Shown: positions 1 through 9,277 of the stretch, in pieces | Layout: each line of letters starts with the position of its first letter | Numbering within the stretch: the first letter of the stretch is position 1 | Notes under the pieces: model-generated | The model's database searches: none | What the model was told of the DNA's origin: nothing | The model's input: the letters and a program-made list of their open reading frames with translations, nothing else | Made by a program: the position numbers and the translations under genes | NCBI GenBank assembly: GCA_000316135.1 | Contig: JH993935.1 | Location: forward strand, 86,461-150,460 | Source of the DNA: Trachipleistophora hominis | Taxonomy: Eukaryota; Microsporidia; Pleistophoridae | Direction: 5' to 3' | DNA: 64,000 bases

Positions 1-884
1 GATTCCTCCTTAGCAGAGGTAGGTTCAGTCTCTGATTTAGCTTCTGGTGATTCCTTTTTCGCATTAAGCTTTCGTTCTAATCTTTTCAAGCCTTTAATGG
101 TGTTTTTATTACCTGGTTTTAGTGGTGATTGTTTTGATTCTGACTTTATCTCTGCGCCTTTAGTTGAAGGTGCAGCCTCTTTCTCTCCAGCCTTGGGAGA
201 TTCTGTTAATGATTCAGTTACCGGTGATTTTGCCTCAGCTTTGGAAGGGTTTGCCACAGGCTCCACTTCTGCCTGTTTTTCTTTCGCTCTATATCTTCCT
301 CGTTCTAATCTCTTCAAGCCGCTAGAGGTGTTTTTATTACCCGGTTCCAGTGGTGATTGTTCCGATCCTGATTCTCCCTTCACATCTTTAGTTGAGGATA
401 TAGCCGATCCTCTACTTACTGATTCTGTGTCAGACGGCGGAGTTTTTAAAAAATATTTTTTCATATTGGACTTGCGTGGACTAGATGATTGTGATTTTTT
501 CTCACCTTCATTTCCTCCCGATTCAGATGACATGTTGTCATCTTCTTCTCCGGATCCAGACAATTGAGGCGTTTTAGATGCTACCGGTGATATGTTTTCA
601 AGTCCAGCTGGGGGTTTTACCGTGTTGGTATTATTCGATGCCGATTCTTGCTCATCCTCATCCCCTGATCCAGATGACATGTCGTCAGCCTTGTTTCGGG
701 ATCCAGACGATCGAGGCGTTTTAGATGCTACCGGTGATATGTTTTCAAGTCCAGCTGGGGGTTTTATCGCGTAGGTAGTATTCGATGCCGATTCTTGCTC
801 ATCGTTGGTAAGAACGTATGTTATAAAATTATTAAATATAACAAAAAGAAAAATAGTAGTTTTCATTACAGCGTAGAGCACCAT
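1..884 (-). CDS. Repetitive secreted protein, C-terminus beyond left edge
   Basis: Unrecognised family. The minus strand is open from an ATG at 884 to the window edge, at least 294 residues, so the C-terminus is missing. A second ATG six codons in (866) precedes a hydrophobic stretch (KTTIFLFVIFNNFITYVLT) that reads as a signal peptide, so the product is probably secreted. The mature part is low-complexity, rich in S, E, K, D and P. It contains two internal duplications: a unit of about 48 residues beginning DEQESASN and containing KPPAGLENISPVASKTP, present twice, and a later unit containing QSPL(E/K)PGNKNT and GLKRLER, present twice. The repeats are visible in the DNA near 570-617 and 718-765. 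The upstream DNA contains AAATTTTT but no CCC motif, as for the other secreted genes here. Open frames on the plus strand here are shadows. Confidence 0.8.
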   Translation of the reverse strand, partial: MVLYAVMKTTIFLFVIFNNFITYVLTNDEQESASNTTYAIKPPAGLENISPVASKTPRSSGSRNKADDMSSGSGDEDEQESASNNTNTVKPPAGLENISPVASKTPQLSGSGEEDDNMSSESGGNEGEKKSQSSSPRKSNMKKYFLKTPPSDTESVSRGSAISSTKDVKGESGSEQSPLEPGNKNTSSGLKRLERGRYRAKEKQAEVEPVANPSKAEAKSPVTESLTESPKAGEKEAAPSTKGAEIKSESKQSPLKPGNKNTIKGLKRLERKLNAKKESPEAKSETEPTSAKEE

Positions 885-1668
885 CTTTATTTATAGTTTT
901 AAAAATTTTTGTGAATCACCGCGATTGGTTCGTCGCCGAAATAGAAATACAAACAATTAAATAAATTGTGATATTAATTCCATAAAAAGTATTCAACTGG
1001 CCAATTAATTGCACATTATTTTCCCTTATTGCTAAATATTAAATATTGATTGGTGTGATATGCGGAGACTCGTCGTTTCTTAATTAGCTAAATTTTCCAA
1101 AATTAATGCAAGATCGTTTGCGGTAGGTGTTAAACACTTAATCAAATTAATAATTACTTACAATAACCGTTTAATGTATCTAAAAAGCTAATATAAGAGA
1201 ATCCCATGAATTTGTTATCAGATACTAGATAATTAATTAAATAGCCCTTAATGATAAAATAGTGTGAATGAAAAAAAATACGATTAAAAACCATTCACCA
1301 ATTAAAAATATTTGCTTAGTTTTACATCTGATCCGAACATCCTAATATTGTAACACTGCCAAGAGAATTTGATTATTGTCAAATGATCAACGATTTAAAT
1401 TACCAATAAATACTCGTGTCTATATCAAAAAGCGGTTTGATCATTGATATTAGAAGTAAACATAGAATTAGGTTAACCATTTATATCATAACAGTTTTAA
1501 AAAGAATTATCATTGAATTTTTTCACAAACTCTGAACATTTTGCTTCGAAAGCCATTCACTGATGTGATTGTAAGAGAAATCGTCATGAAATAAATTTTA
1601 AAAAGGAAACTTTTTATTATTGGTTATCATTTCAGCGCTAACTCGGCGAAATCATGCTATCGTATTTG
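885..1668. other. Intergenic region, nothing recognised
   Basis: AT-rich spacer between two minus-strand genes. I see no convincing ORF, RNA gene or repeat copy apart from the AAATTTTT stretch near 900-908, just upstream of the secreted protein start. Confidence 0.6.
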
Positions 1669-2559
1669 TTAACGAAGTTCTTTATATAATAGGTAGATAC
1701 TTGCAGTAATACAAATTATGTAAGCCGCTAAAACATAAATTTCAAAGGTTTCATAAATATTGATAAGCCCAAAATAAGCAGAAAATGGAAGTGTAGCAAT
1801 GTTGAATGGCACTGGGCCATTCCACTCGATATAAAACGTACCAAGTATGTAGAAAGCAGAAATACAGATTGTGTACAGACCAATCCAATGGTATCGTAAT
1901 TTGTAAAATGACAAAACTTCATCAACGCTTTTTGGCAAGTTTCGGTAATTCACCACAAAGTTTATCATGGGCGAAAGAACAAAGCTGACAATATTCACTT
2001 TTTTTAAATAGGGAAATGGACCTATCACTTTCACAATTTTTGACTGTAAAACAATATTGGCGATGAAAAAAGAATTAGAGAGGAAGACAAAGATAAGCCC
2101 CTTGAGTATATTTTCCAGAGGTTCATTATGATTGTACTTGTTGACGACGAAACAAGATACAACTAATACGATGAATGCGACGATCTTGAATATCGACATC
2201 TCTGGGTTTCTGTTGAATAGAATTTTCGTGGTGATTATCATCATAGGATACATAAGCTGTGCGATAAATACGACGAAGTAGCTTGCTGTCTGCGAATAAC
2301 CATATATTAAGAAAGCATTGCCCAATATGTCAGTGACAGCGCATATAATGAAGTTGTAGAGGGGAACGGTGCCCTTTTTTTGCTGTCCCTTATTTGCAAA
2401 GATGATGATAGTGCTAAATAAAAATATCGCCGCTATTCGTGCACTGTCTTGAAGGAATATCCAGAAAGGTCCTATTTTTTGCATTTTCTCACTGCTTTTA
2501 CTAACAAGCGCAATGGCAACTGCCAGCAGCTGACCTAATACGATTTGTCCGATTTTCAT
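1669..2559 (-). CDS. Multi-spanning membrane protein, DMT/SLC35-like transporter
   Basis: 296 residues with about ten hydrophobic segments spread evenly over the whole length, and short charged loops (for example SKSSEK near 21 and KYNHNEP near 140). Size, TM number and the absence of large soluble domains fit the drug/metabolite transporter superfamily, in particular SLC35-like carriers, which move nucleotide sugars or other metabolites across membranes. No diagnostic motif lets me assign a substrate, so the class is an inference from topology. The ATG at 2559 has CCCC about 8 bases upstream (CCCCTATTTGGATG), the start-site signal shared by conserved genes in this window. The gene ends in ELR then TAA. 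Confidence 0.65.
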   Translation of the reverse strand: MKIGQIVLGQLLAVAIALVSKSSEKMQKIGPFWIFLQDSARIAAIFLFSTIIIFANKGQQKKGTVPLYNFIICAVTDILGNAFLIYGYSQTASYFVVFIAQLMYPMMIITTKILFNRNPEMSIFKIVAFIVLVVSCFVVNKYNHNEPLENILKGLIFVFLSNSFFIANIVLQSKIVKVIGPFPYLKKVNIVSFVLSPMINFVVNYRNLPKSVDEVLSFYKLRYHWIGLYTICISAFYILGTFYIEWNGPVPFNIATLPFSAYFGLINIYETFEIYVLAAYIICITASIYLLYKELR

Positions 2560-3248
2560 CCAAATAGGGGTGTTGTACGCAAATCAAAGTTGGATAAAAA
2601 AGAAAAAGCTGATAGGCGTAAACAACCGTTGTTATTATTTTGATATCAAAAAGTAGCTAAAGGTATAAATTGAGCGTGTTTGATGTATACAATGCATTCA
2701 TAATGATATAACAAGAGAAAGCGATTGACTATTTGATATCCAATCTGAATTAAAATCTGTAATGTTTCGGAGGTTAATTTATCTGTCTAAATTACACTAT
2801 ATATTGTCATTTGGTAGTCAGATTATAAGATGTTCTTTAATTATGAATACATAATTGATACGCTAAAACACTTTTGTAGAATGTTCAATGGTATTATATA
2901 TCATTTATTTTGATAAAATATTGCGTAATAAAACAGGATACCGGGTATTCTTTTCAACCATATCAATAAAAACATATCGATATTTTTTGATATTACATTA
3001 TTATACGATTTTAAATTAGAATACTAAAGGGTATATTTGTGTATTAATAAAATCTCCTATATTAAATATTAAATGTTAATACAAGGTTAAATAAAACGTA
3101 ATTCGTTATTTATAAGATAAAACATGTCATAAAAAAACTTAAGTTCTTTATCAATTAAGGCGCAGAAAATGATAAATTAGTGATTAAAGAATAATCTATG
3201 TGTGTAGATAAGAACTACGCTGTAAAAAATATCATATTTAATATTGTA
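2560..3248. other. Intergenic region, nothing recognised
   Basis: Very AT-rich DNA between the transporter-like gene and the retroelement relic. No supported gene or repeat. Confidence 0.6.
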
Positions 3249-3466
3249 GTTTTTTATTGAAAGTTAGTTTAATTATTTCTTCATATACACTACTTAATTT
3301 TTTTCACTAAAAGAGTTTTATTTAAAAATCCGGTGAATTACCTTCCACCTTATTCATTAGTCAGATCAATTATATCCTATCTCCTCATTGTCATCGGCAA
3401 AAACAATAATTCTCTCTTCGTCTCCTTTAGGGCTCAACCATGGCCATCGCCTTTGGTTCCGGAGGT
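3249..3466 (-). repeat. SINE-like element copy, split
   Basis: The 3' half (TTTTTTATTGAAAGTTAG onward, 3249-3300) and the 5' half (CCATGGCCATCGCCTTTGG, about 3437-3466) of the dispersed ~105-bp element lie in minus orientation, separated by about 100 bp of unrelated or decayed sequence. It borders the left side of a GC-rich island. Confidence 0.6.
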
Positions 3467-4080
3467 AACATCAAAGCTCACCAAACAAACATGTTCCACA
3501 TGGCTAAAACCGCAGTTTTGTTGGGTGAACCATGGACACAAATCAAAGTATGTCGCATAACGCGACAGGGACTTCAACCCTATGCTGACAACATACGAAC
3601 CATCCCCCTCCTCAGGCGCCCCAAGCTACTCCTGCCCTGAGGTATGCACATTTTGAAATAAATTCACACTTCACACAAGGCCTCATACTTTTGACCTTAG
3701 CACCAGACCTTCCTTCGACCTACAGCTGTTCATCATCACAGCCTATCCTCCCCCACCTCTCTGTATGATACGTGGGTGTGTCATTTCTCAACCGCATTAA
3801 GCGGTTCGTGCCTTTAAAGCAGACTTGTTGACCATCCTTCATCGGCGGGATAGCCGTGAGACTTAGTGCCATTCCATCTTCTGTATGAGGATACTGTGCT
3901 CGCGTCACGGGTATACCAAGTCCGTTTTGCGGGCATTTTTATTGTTGACAGCGTCGGAAGCATGCGTTGTCAGCAATCCTGAGCTAATAATCTGACTAGT
4001 AACACTGGCCGTACAGCCATCAACAAGCTGCACGTTTCCGCCCGGGACCACGTGGAGGTTGTTACTACCCCGGGCACAGA
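3467..4080 (-). mobile_element. GC-rich decayed mobile-element remnant
   Basis: This stretch is clearly richer in G+C than its surroundings. On the minus strand it holds two protein-like but start-less open fragments. One runs from about 4083 to a TGA at 3905-3907 and includes VVPGGNVQLVDG and NNKNARKTDLVYP. The next, in another frame (3720-3908), includes AQYPHTEDGMALS and CFKGTNRLMRL. The frames abut at the TGA, as if one coding region had suffered a frameshift. The island is bounded on both sides by copies of the SINE-like repeat in the same orientation. No domain is recognised; the association with the adjacent reverse-transcriptase fragment suggests remains of a retrotransposon. Confidence 0.5.
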
Positions 4081-4166
4081 CTACTTAATTAAACACGCTC
4101 TTCTAATCCGCTGAGACCGACCATGGCCACCAGCTTTTGATTTTTTATTAAAAGTCAGTTTAATTA
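4081..4166 (-). repeat. SINE-like element, tandem/permuted copy
   Basis: Minus-orientation copy with the parts in the order tail, then head: the conserved AATTAAACTGACTTTT tail (4147-4166) comes first on the minus strand, immediately followed by the AAAGC(T/C)GGTGGCCATGG head (4115-4138) and body. This is the junction expected between two tandem units. It sits directly after the reverse-transcriptase fragment. Confidence 0.65.
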
Positions 4167-4385
4167 TGGCCGACTGAAGTATGTGTAGCCATCTACAACA
4201 GGGAGAGACTGTCCTCTATAGCACATATTCTGTGCCTCTCCCGGACCAAATACAATTGTCCCGCACTTACCGATGTTCAGAGACATCCTCCAACGTCCGC
4301 TCCAGTCGCTTATCTTCTGCAGGCTGCTTTCCAATTCGTGAGCAGACTCTACAGTTATAGCAGCAAGTCGAGACAGATTATGCAT
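4164..4385 (-). pseudogene. Reverse-transcriptase fragment (non-LTR type)
   Basis: A 73-residue open stretch resembles the segment just after the catalytic motif of non-LTR (LINE-type) reverse transcriptases: LAAITVESAHELESSLQKIS, then DWSGRWRMSLNIGKCGTIVF, then DGYTYF. In intact relatives this is preceded by (F/Y)xDD in palm motif C; here the corresponding position reads MHNL, so the aspartates are gone. Upstream of 4385 the similarity stops abruptly in AT-rich DNA. The fragment is therefore truncated at both ends and inactive. Its base composition is richer in G+C than flanking DNA, in keeping with a transposed origin. Confidence 0.7.
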
Positions 4386-4486
4386 CCGGTTACATTGCGA
4401 TTTTAATTAATGATTGATGCATTAAAGCAGCCCATGCAAAATGTCAAATGTGAAACTTTAACCTTTATTTTGATAGCCCTTCTAGA

Positions 4487-6208
4487 CTAATCATCATCAG
4501 ACGAATCCAAATACGACATATGATATAATATCGATATGTTTTCATGCATTCTGGCAATAAACGTACCATACAATTCATAAAAACGTAAATAACTCGTGGT
4601 AACTATTTTAAGTTGTTGCAAGACACTTTGGATTGGGGTTTTAATAGCAGTAATTTCGTCTTCATTGCATCTAAGCAAAATCTGCGATTTTTGGTACCTC
4701 TGAATAGATTCTTTGACTAGAGGCATAATGCAATTATATAACGGAAGAATAAAATTAGTACCATTTTTCCAAAATACTTTTTTTGTATACTTTCTAAACA
4801 TTTCTTCTATTTCCAAAATTTCATTGAAAATTGCATCAAAACATATAGTTGTATCTGATATTAATTGTGTTTTTCTGTTTATATCATGTATTGCAGGATC
4901 AACGACCTCTACATTTTCTGATATTTGTTCGCTTTTTCTGAATTCAAGAAGTTTCTCTTTCAGGATTTCACAATGTTCTTCAAAAAGAAGATTTTTGTCC
5001 AAAAAAACGTGATGAATATATATGACATCTTTACAGCAGGACAGTAAAATCTCATATTGATCATGCACGTGTTTATCGCCTATTTCCTGTACGCACCAAG
5101 GATAATTTTCTGCAAAGCTAAGAAAATCACCTAACAAATCCTTTATTGTAGCATCAAACGGGTCCCAGGATAACTGTATCATGTTATCAATTTTAAAGTC
5201 ATAAATGTGCCCGTTGGAAGAATTGAAACGAAAATTTAAGCGATCTGACTGAATTATGCCCAACAAATTCGATAATTCAACATCTGACACCTTCTCTTGA
5301 ACATCACAGATCAATCTTGTATCTCGCTCAGTCGTATGATACGACTCAAGTGACTCCGTATACCCCGACGCGCCAGCGCCTTCATATTGATCAGTTTCGT
5401 GCAAGCTCTTATTCTCAGTAACTTGAAACGTTTTTACCCGTGTATGGTCGCTTCGTTCAACATCTTCTGCATGCACCTCAACCTTCTCTACACTATGAGT
5501 CACAGAGGGTAATTTAGCGAAAGTTTCGTGCACATATTTCTTATAGCATTCAGATTCGATGTTATAAATCTCTGGATTACTCGAACACTTTGTTCTTCTG
5601 TGTTGTTGGTGGTCTCTGTGACGGTCAGAAACATCACACATTGTCATCTTTGACGAATTGTTGGACTGTGTATCGCGTGAATTAAAAAAAGTGTAGAAAA
5701 CTAATGATTCGTTGCTGGAAGATTTATTACTGTCATCTTCTCTGGTCTGTTCTTTCGGATGCTTTGGTTGGTTGGCAGTATTTGGCATTTCGCGTGGTAA
5801 ATGTTTTTGTTTAGGTATTGCTCCGGTACTTTCTGACCATGTTGAAGATGAAGTGTTATTAAATGATGATAGCAAAGGCCTTTCCGGTGGATTTATTATA
5901 TTTTTAGACGAACTCTCTTTTCCAATTAAATAACGGTTTATCATCCTCAAAGCCATGTGCTTTCTTTTCAATAGTACTATTTTCAATGTGTTATTAGCTT
6001 TGGTCCTCAGTTTCTTAACAAATTCACTGGTACTGCTTTTATTGTCACTTGCTCTTTCTGAGCGTTCTTCTGGTGTAAGCATCTGAAATGCTTCGTTATA
6101 ATTTGGAACAACTCGTCTGTTCTTGGGCCGTAACACATTCAATCTCTCAAACATATGCGTTATATCATCTGCTGCCAATATTAAAGTATAAAATACAAAT
6201 ATTATCAT
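4487..6208 (-). CDS. Large secreted hypothetical protein
   Basis: 573 residues, no recognised family. The first 13 residues (MIIFVFYTLILAA) form a signal peptide followed by an acidic DD. Residues about 50-310 are polar and low-complexity (S, N, E, K, H rich) with probable disorder. The last ~250 residues are more hydrophobic and helix-prone with scattered cysteines (CVQE, LLSCCKD, YNCIMPL, LLRCNED), suggesting a folded C-terminal domain. It ends in the acidic SSDDD. There is no second TM, so it is probably released rather than anchored. The ATG at 6208 lacks a CCC motif. A spore-wall, secretome or host-interaction role is only a guess. Confidence 0.8.
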   Translation of the reverse strand: MIIFVFYTLILAADDITHMFERLNVLRPKNRRVVPNYNEAFQMLTPEERSERASDNKSSTSEFVKKLRTKANNTLKIVLLKRKHMALRMINRYLIGKESSSKNIINPPERPLLSSFNNTSSSTWSESTGAIPKQKHLPREMPNTANQPKHPKEQTREDDSNKSSSNESLVFYTFFNSRDTQSNNSSKMTMCDVSDRHRDHQQHRRTKCSSNPEIYNIESECYKKYVHETFAKLPSVTHSVEKVEVHAEDVERSDHTRVKTFQVTENKSLHETDQYEGAGASGYTESLESYHTTERDTRLICDVQEKVSDVELSNLLGIIQSDRLNFRFNSSNGHIYDFKIDNMIQLSWDPFDATIKDLLGDFLSFAENYPWCVQEIGDKHVHDQYEILLSCCKDVIYIHHVFLDKNLLFEEHCEILKEKLLEFRKSEQISENVEVVDPAIHDINRKTQLISDTTICFDAIFNEILEIEEMFRKYTKKVFWKNGTNFILPLYNCIMPLVKESIQRYQKSQILLRCNEDEITAIKTPIQSVLQQLKIVTTSYLRFYELYGTFIARMHENISILYHMSYLDSSDDD

Positions 6209-7514
6209 GTAGGATCGCCAAATTGTTTTCTTTTATACCATTGAATTTTCGAAATGACACTTTTTCTTAAATCGATTTAAAAGGAGGTTTTGGCGAATTA
6301 ACTTTATTTCTGACGTGTTACAAAAACGTATAGCTTCCTTTACTTATATTTTTGGTTACACAGTAATTATTTAAAACATACATTCATTTATGTTGCAGGC
6401 GTAGGTATTCCAATAAGTATAACAAGCAATATAACCTTCAAAACACAATCAATGGATTTTTTCTTTATGGATCGATCATTAATCTCAAGAGAAACACGGC
6501 AATATAATAGAGATTAAACATGTTTAGTGCAGTATAAGTACTAGGAACTCAACATTTCAATGAAACGTATGCGTTAGCAAGCACAATAATTCGAAAATCT
6601 CATTTTTATTTAAAAAATAAATCAAAAATCATGGTTAGTTTAAGAAAAAAAGTAAAAAATTCGAGTTATATTATGACGTTTAAATTTTTTATGGTAAATT
6701 TATTCTATTGTATTCATAAACAAATGTTTAAAGCAGAAAAGATGTAACAATCAAGTGTTTTTTTTACGCAAAACAATTAACATTATATAGTGTTCGTATA
6801 TGGCTTAATATTTAACTCGGTTATAAATTATTTTTGTCCGAATTACATACATGCCAGTTATTTTCTAGCATTATTTTTGACTTATATGTTATTATAAGCT
6901 TTTATTTTATACTGTTCGGTAATTCTACGAAAGAGCAGGCTTATTTTGGCAAACTCTATTATATTTCGAAACATGTCAATAATTTCATGTTAAAAAAATG
7001 AAAATTAATATATTGTTTTCCAACAATATACAACAATAGCAATATTGTTTAAAAAATACACTGTAAAAACTTTTTAACAAATTATGTATTATTTTTCGTC
7101 TCAAAAACCATTTAATTTAAATTAGCATTATCAATAAAGAATTTCTTAGTGGAAATAATTAAGAAAATGTTTATAAACTATTGAAAGTTGTATTAATTGT
7201 TCATACACGGAATATAATATGAAGTTCCCAGCATTTCTCTGTCATGTAAAGTGGCCATAAGTTGATTTTAAACGGAATATTGTCGCAATTATTATTAATT
7301 CGAGCAGAAAGCATATTAATTTAGTATTTTTGCGCACTTTCATATTATAGTATTTCTTATTTTTTGAATTGGCGGTATATGGTCATTTAGATCAACCTTC
7401 AACTATATTTTCCAGCTGAAATGGTGTATTTTTTCTAAAAGTTATCTCAATAAACGTATTGGGTAGTTCGAATTTTTAGTTTGGCAGCAATTCTTACTCA
7501 TTGGTAAATATCAT
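6209..7514. other. Intergenic region, nothing recognised
   Basis: About 1.3 kb of very AT-rich DNA with no supported gene. Confidence 0.55.
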
Positions 7515-7612
7515 AGGCCGGTGGCCTTGTCGATCCCAGCGGACTAGAAGAGTAGGTTTGATTGGGTAGTGTGTATGGAGGAGATAATTAAACTGACTTT
7601 TTGTTAAAAAAA
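7515..7612 (+). repeat. SINE-like element copy
   Basis: Near full-length plus-orientation copy: AGGCCGGTGGCC head, ATCCCAGCGGACT core, AGGAGATAATTAAACTG and a GACTTTTTGTTAAAAAAA tail. The 5' CCATGAACCA segment is missing. No clear target-site duplication. Confidence 0.75.
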
Positions 7613-8892
7613 TTAAAAGACAATATGATTTCTCTAACCAGATAACTAATACCTTTCATTTAATTGTATTTATCTAAACTAACAAAACAAACGCTACCGC
7701 CTACAATACTATGCATATGTTGTTTAGAACCTATAATTTTTCATTTAATTTTTATTTAGCTAGGGTTTTACTTTCTATTCCAATTGTTTTTTAATATAGT
7801 GCTATTAACAAAATCCCTCAATTTTCACTTAATATATATTAAGAAAGTAATAATTATACGAATATTATGAGTATTTTTGGCTTTATAATAAAATTACCCT
7901 CTAAATCGTTAAACTGAATTAAATATAGTTGTTTATAATAATATTGTGAAATTATAAACTAGAAAATATATTACAAATTTACTAATCCGCTGAACATAGC
8001 AGCTATAAATTTCGGGTAAAGTAATTCATTACGTATTATTCATAATTAAATGGTAACTTCGACGTTTAAAAGTGAACATGGTTTTTTTGTGTTTAGTTGA
8101 TGTAGTTCTGAAACGTTTAAATTTTGTAGTTTATTCAAATCGATTTATTAAATTTAAAGTAATTGTTGATAGAATATGTTTGTGGGAATTAAATCTTCTT
8201 TGATTAGCAAAAATTAAACTGAAACAACCAGACATTTTTTTGTGCAATGACAGTTTTTGCTTCTTGCAAAGCAAAAGTTTGAGATCTGAAAAAGCAATTA
8301 GCATATAGTAATACGAATGAATACTGACATTCACAAAAAAATCAACAAGTTTGAACGTTCGTATCATCATAATAATATCATTGGCATTTCGCTGGAATGA
8401 AAAGGCATTTTTACAAAATATTTGTAAAAAAGCGACCAGTGGTAAACAGAATGCTGTTAAATTTTTTTTATTTAATCTAATTGGCAAATTCACAATTTAC
8501 CAAGTCTAAATCATGTTTAGCAAGTCTTGTTTACATGCAGCATTTAACTGTAATATTTTCAATGATTTAAACAGTCTATTAATTTTCCCTTTTAGATGCT
8601 TTTATTAGTTAATTTGCTACATATAGTCTACAAAGCAATGAAGTGTGTTGAACTGGCATTATTTTACAAAATTTGCTCTTTGCGTTACCATGTCTACAAC
8701 TAATTGTCTTATTTTTTCATAAGATGAAACATGCATTAATGTTTATTTTGTATGATGATTTCTTTTGTTGACCTAACCTTCAAATATTTCAACTATTTTC
8801 TTGCTGTTTGCATTGATCGGTAAGAATTGAAAGCTAAATTTTTAGATAAAGATAGATTTCATCGTATATCACTGGTGGAAAACGTTGTAGAT

Positions 8893-8980
8893 TGTTGAGC
8901 CGGAGCCAATCTTCTCTATTTAATCACATAAGTAAATAATCCTTATGTTGCAACATGTATCGGCCCAACAAAGATGTTTT
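8893..8980 (+). repeat. Second dispersed repeat family, copy 1
   Basis: Closely matches 48022-48110. The best-conserved block includes CTTATGTTGCAACA, GTATCGGCCCAACAAA and ATGTTT. About 100 bp downstream lies a hairpin containing the CAGCTTGCGAGT sequence that also follows the other copy. Confidence 0.75.
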
Positions 8981-9077
8981 ACATAGTGAAAATTAAATAA
9001 TAGATTATAACTTTCTACTTTTCGTAGAATGTAACGTATCAATTATTTATCAAAAATAATTGAATAACTAACATTCA

Positions 9078-9097
9078 CAAGCTGAACAATCAGCTTG
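9078..9097. repeat. Perfect 8-bp hairpin within repeat-associated sequence
   Basis: CAAGCTGA, loop ACAA, TCAGCTTG. It overlaps the AATCAGCTTGCGAGT motif that recurs at 22723-22746 and, inverted, at 48154-48177. Confidence 0.7.
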
Positions 9098-9277
9098 CGA
9101 GTCGTGTTTTTGTTAACATTAAGAAGATGATATGACTCAATACATATCCGATGATTTGAGTTAATGTCACATAATGACCAATCAGATGCTTCGGATATGT
9201 AAAATTCTCTGTTTTTTCGTACCAACAACAAGAAAATTGAAACTTCTCGTATTTTTTAAAAATAACTTTTTATTTAA

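Larger units (their letters stand above)
7613..9277. other. Long intergenic region with one dispersed repeat
   Basis: Apart from the second-family repeat at 8893-8980 and a hairpin at 9078-9097, I see no supported gene. A 120-codon minus frame at 8131-8493 opens with GTG and looks like chance. Confidence 0.5.

Noticed and set aside
97..774. Two plus-strand open frames
   Set aside because: They are the reverse-strand shadows of the repetitive secreted protein, which has a signal peptide and internal repeats only on the minus strand.
3541..3575. GTCGC-ATAAC-GCGAC hairpin in the GC-rich island
   Set aside because: Five-bp stem only; no surrounding structure of a tRNA or known RNA.
8131..8493. 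120-codon open frame on the minus strand
   Set aside because: Opens with GTG, composition like random AT-rich DNA, no CCC motif, no domain.
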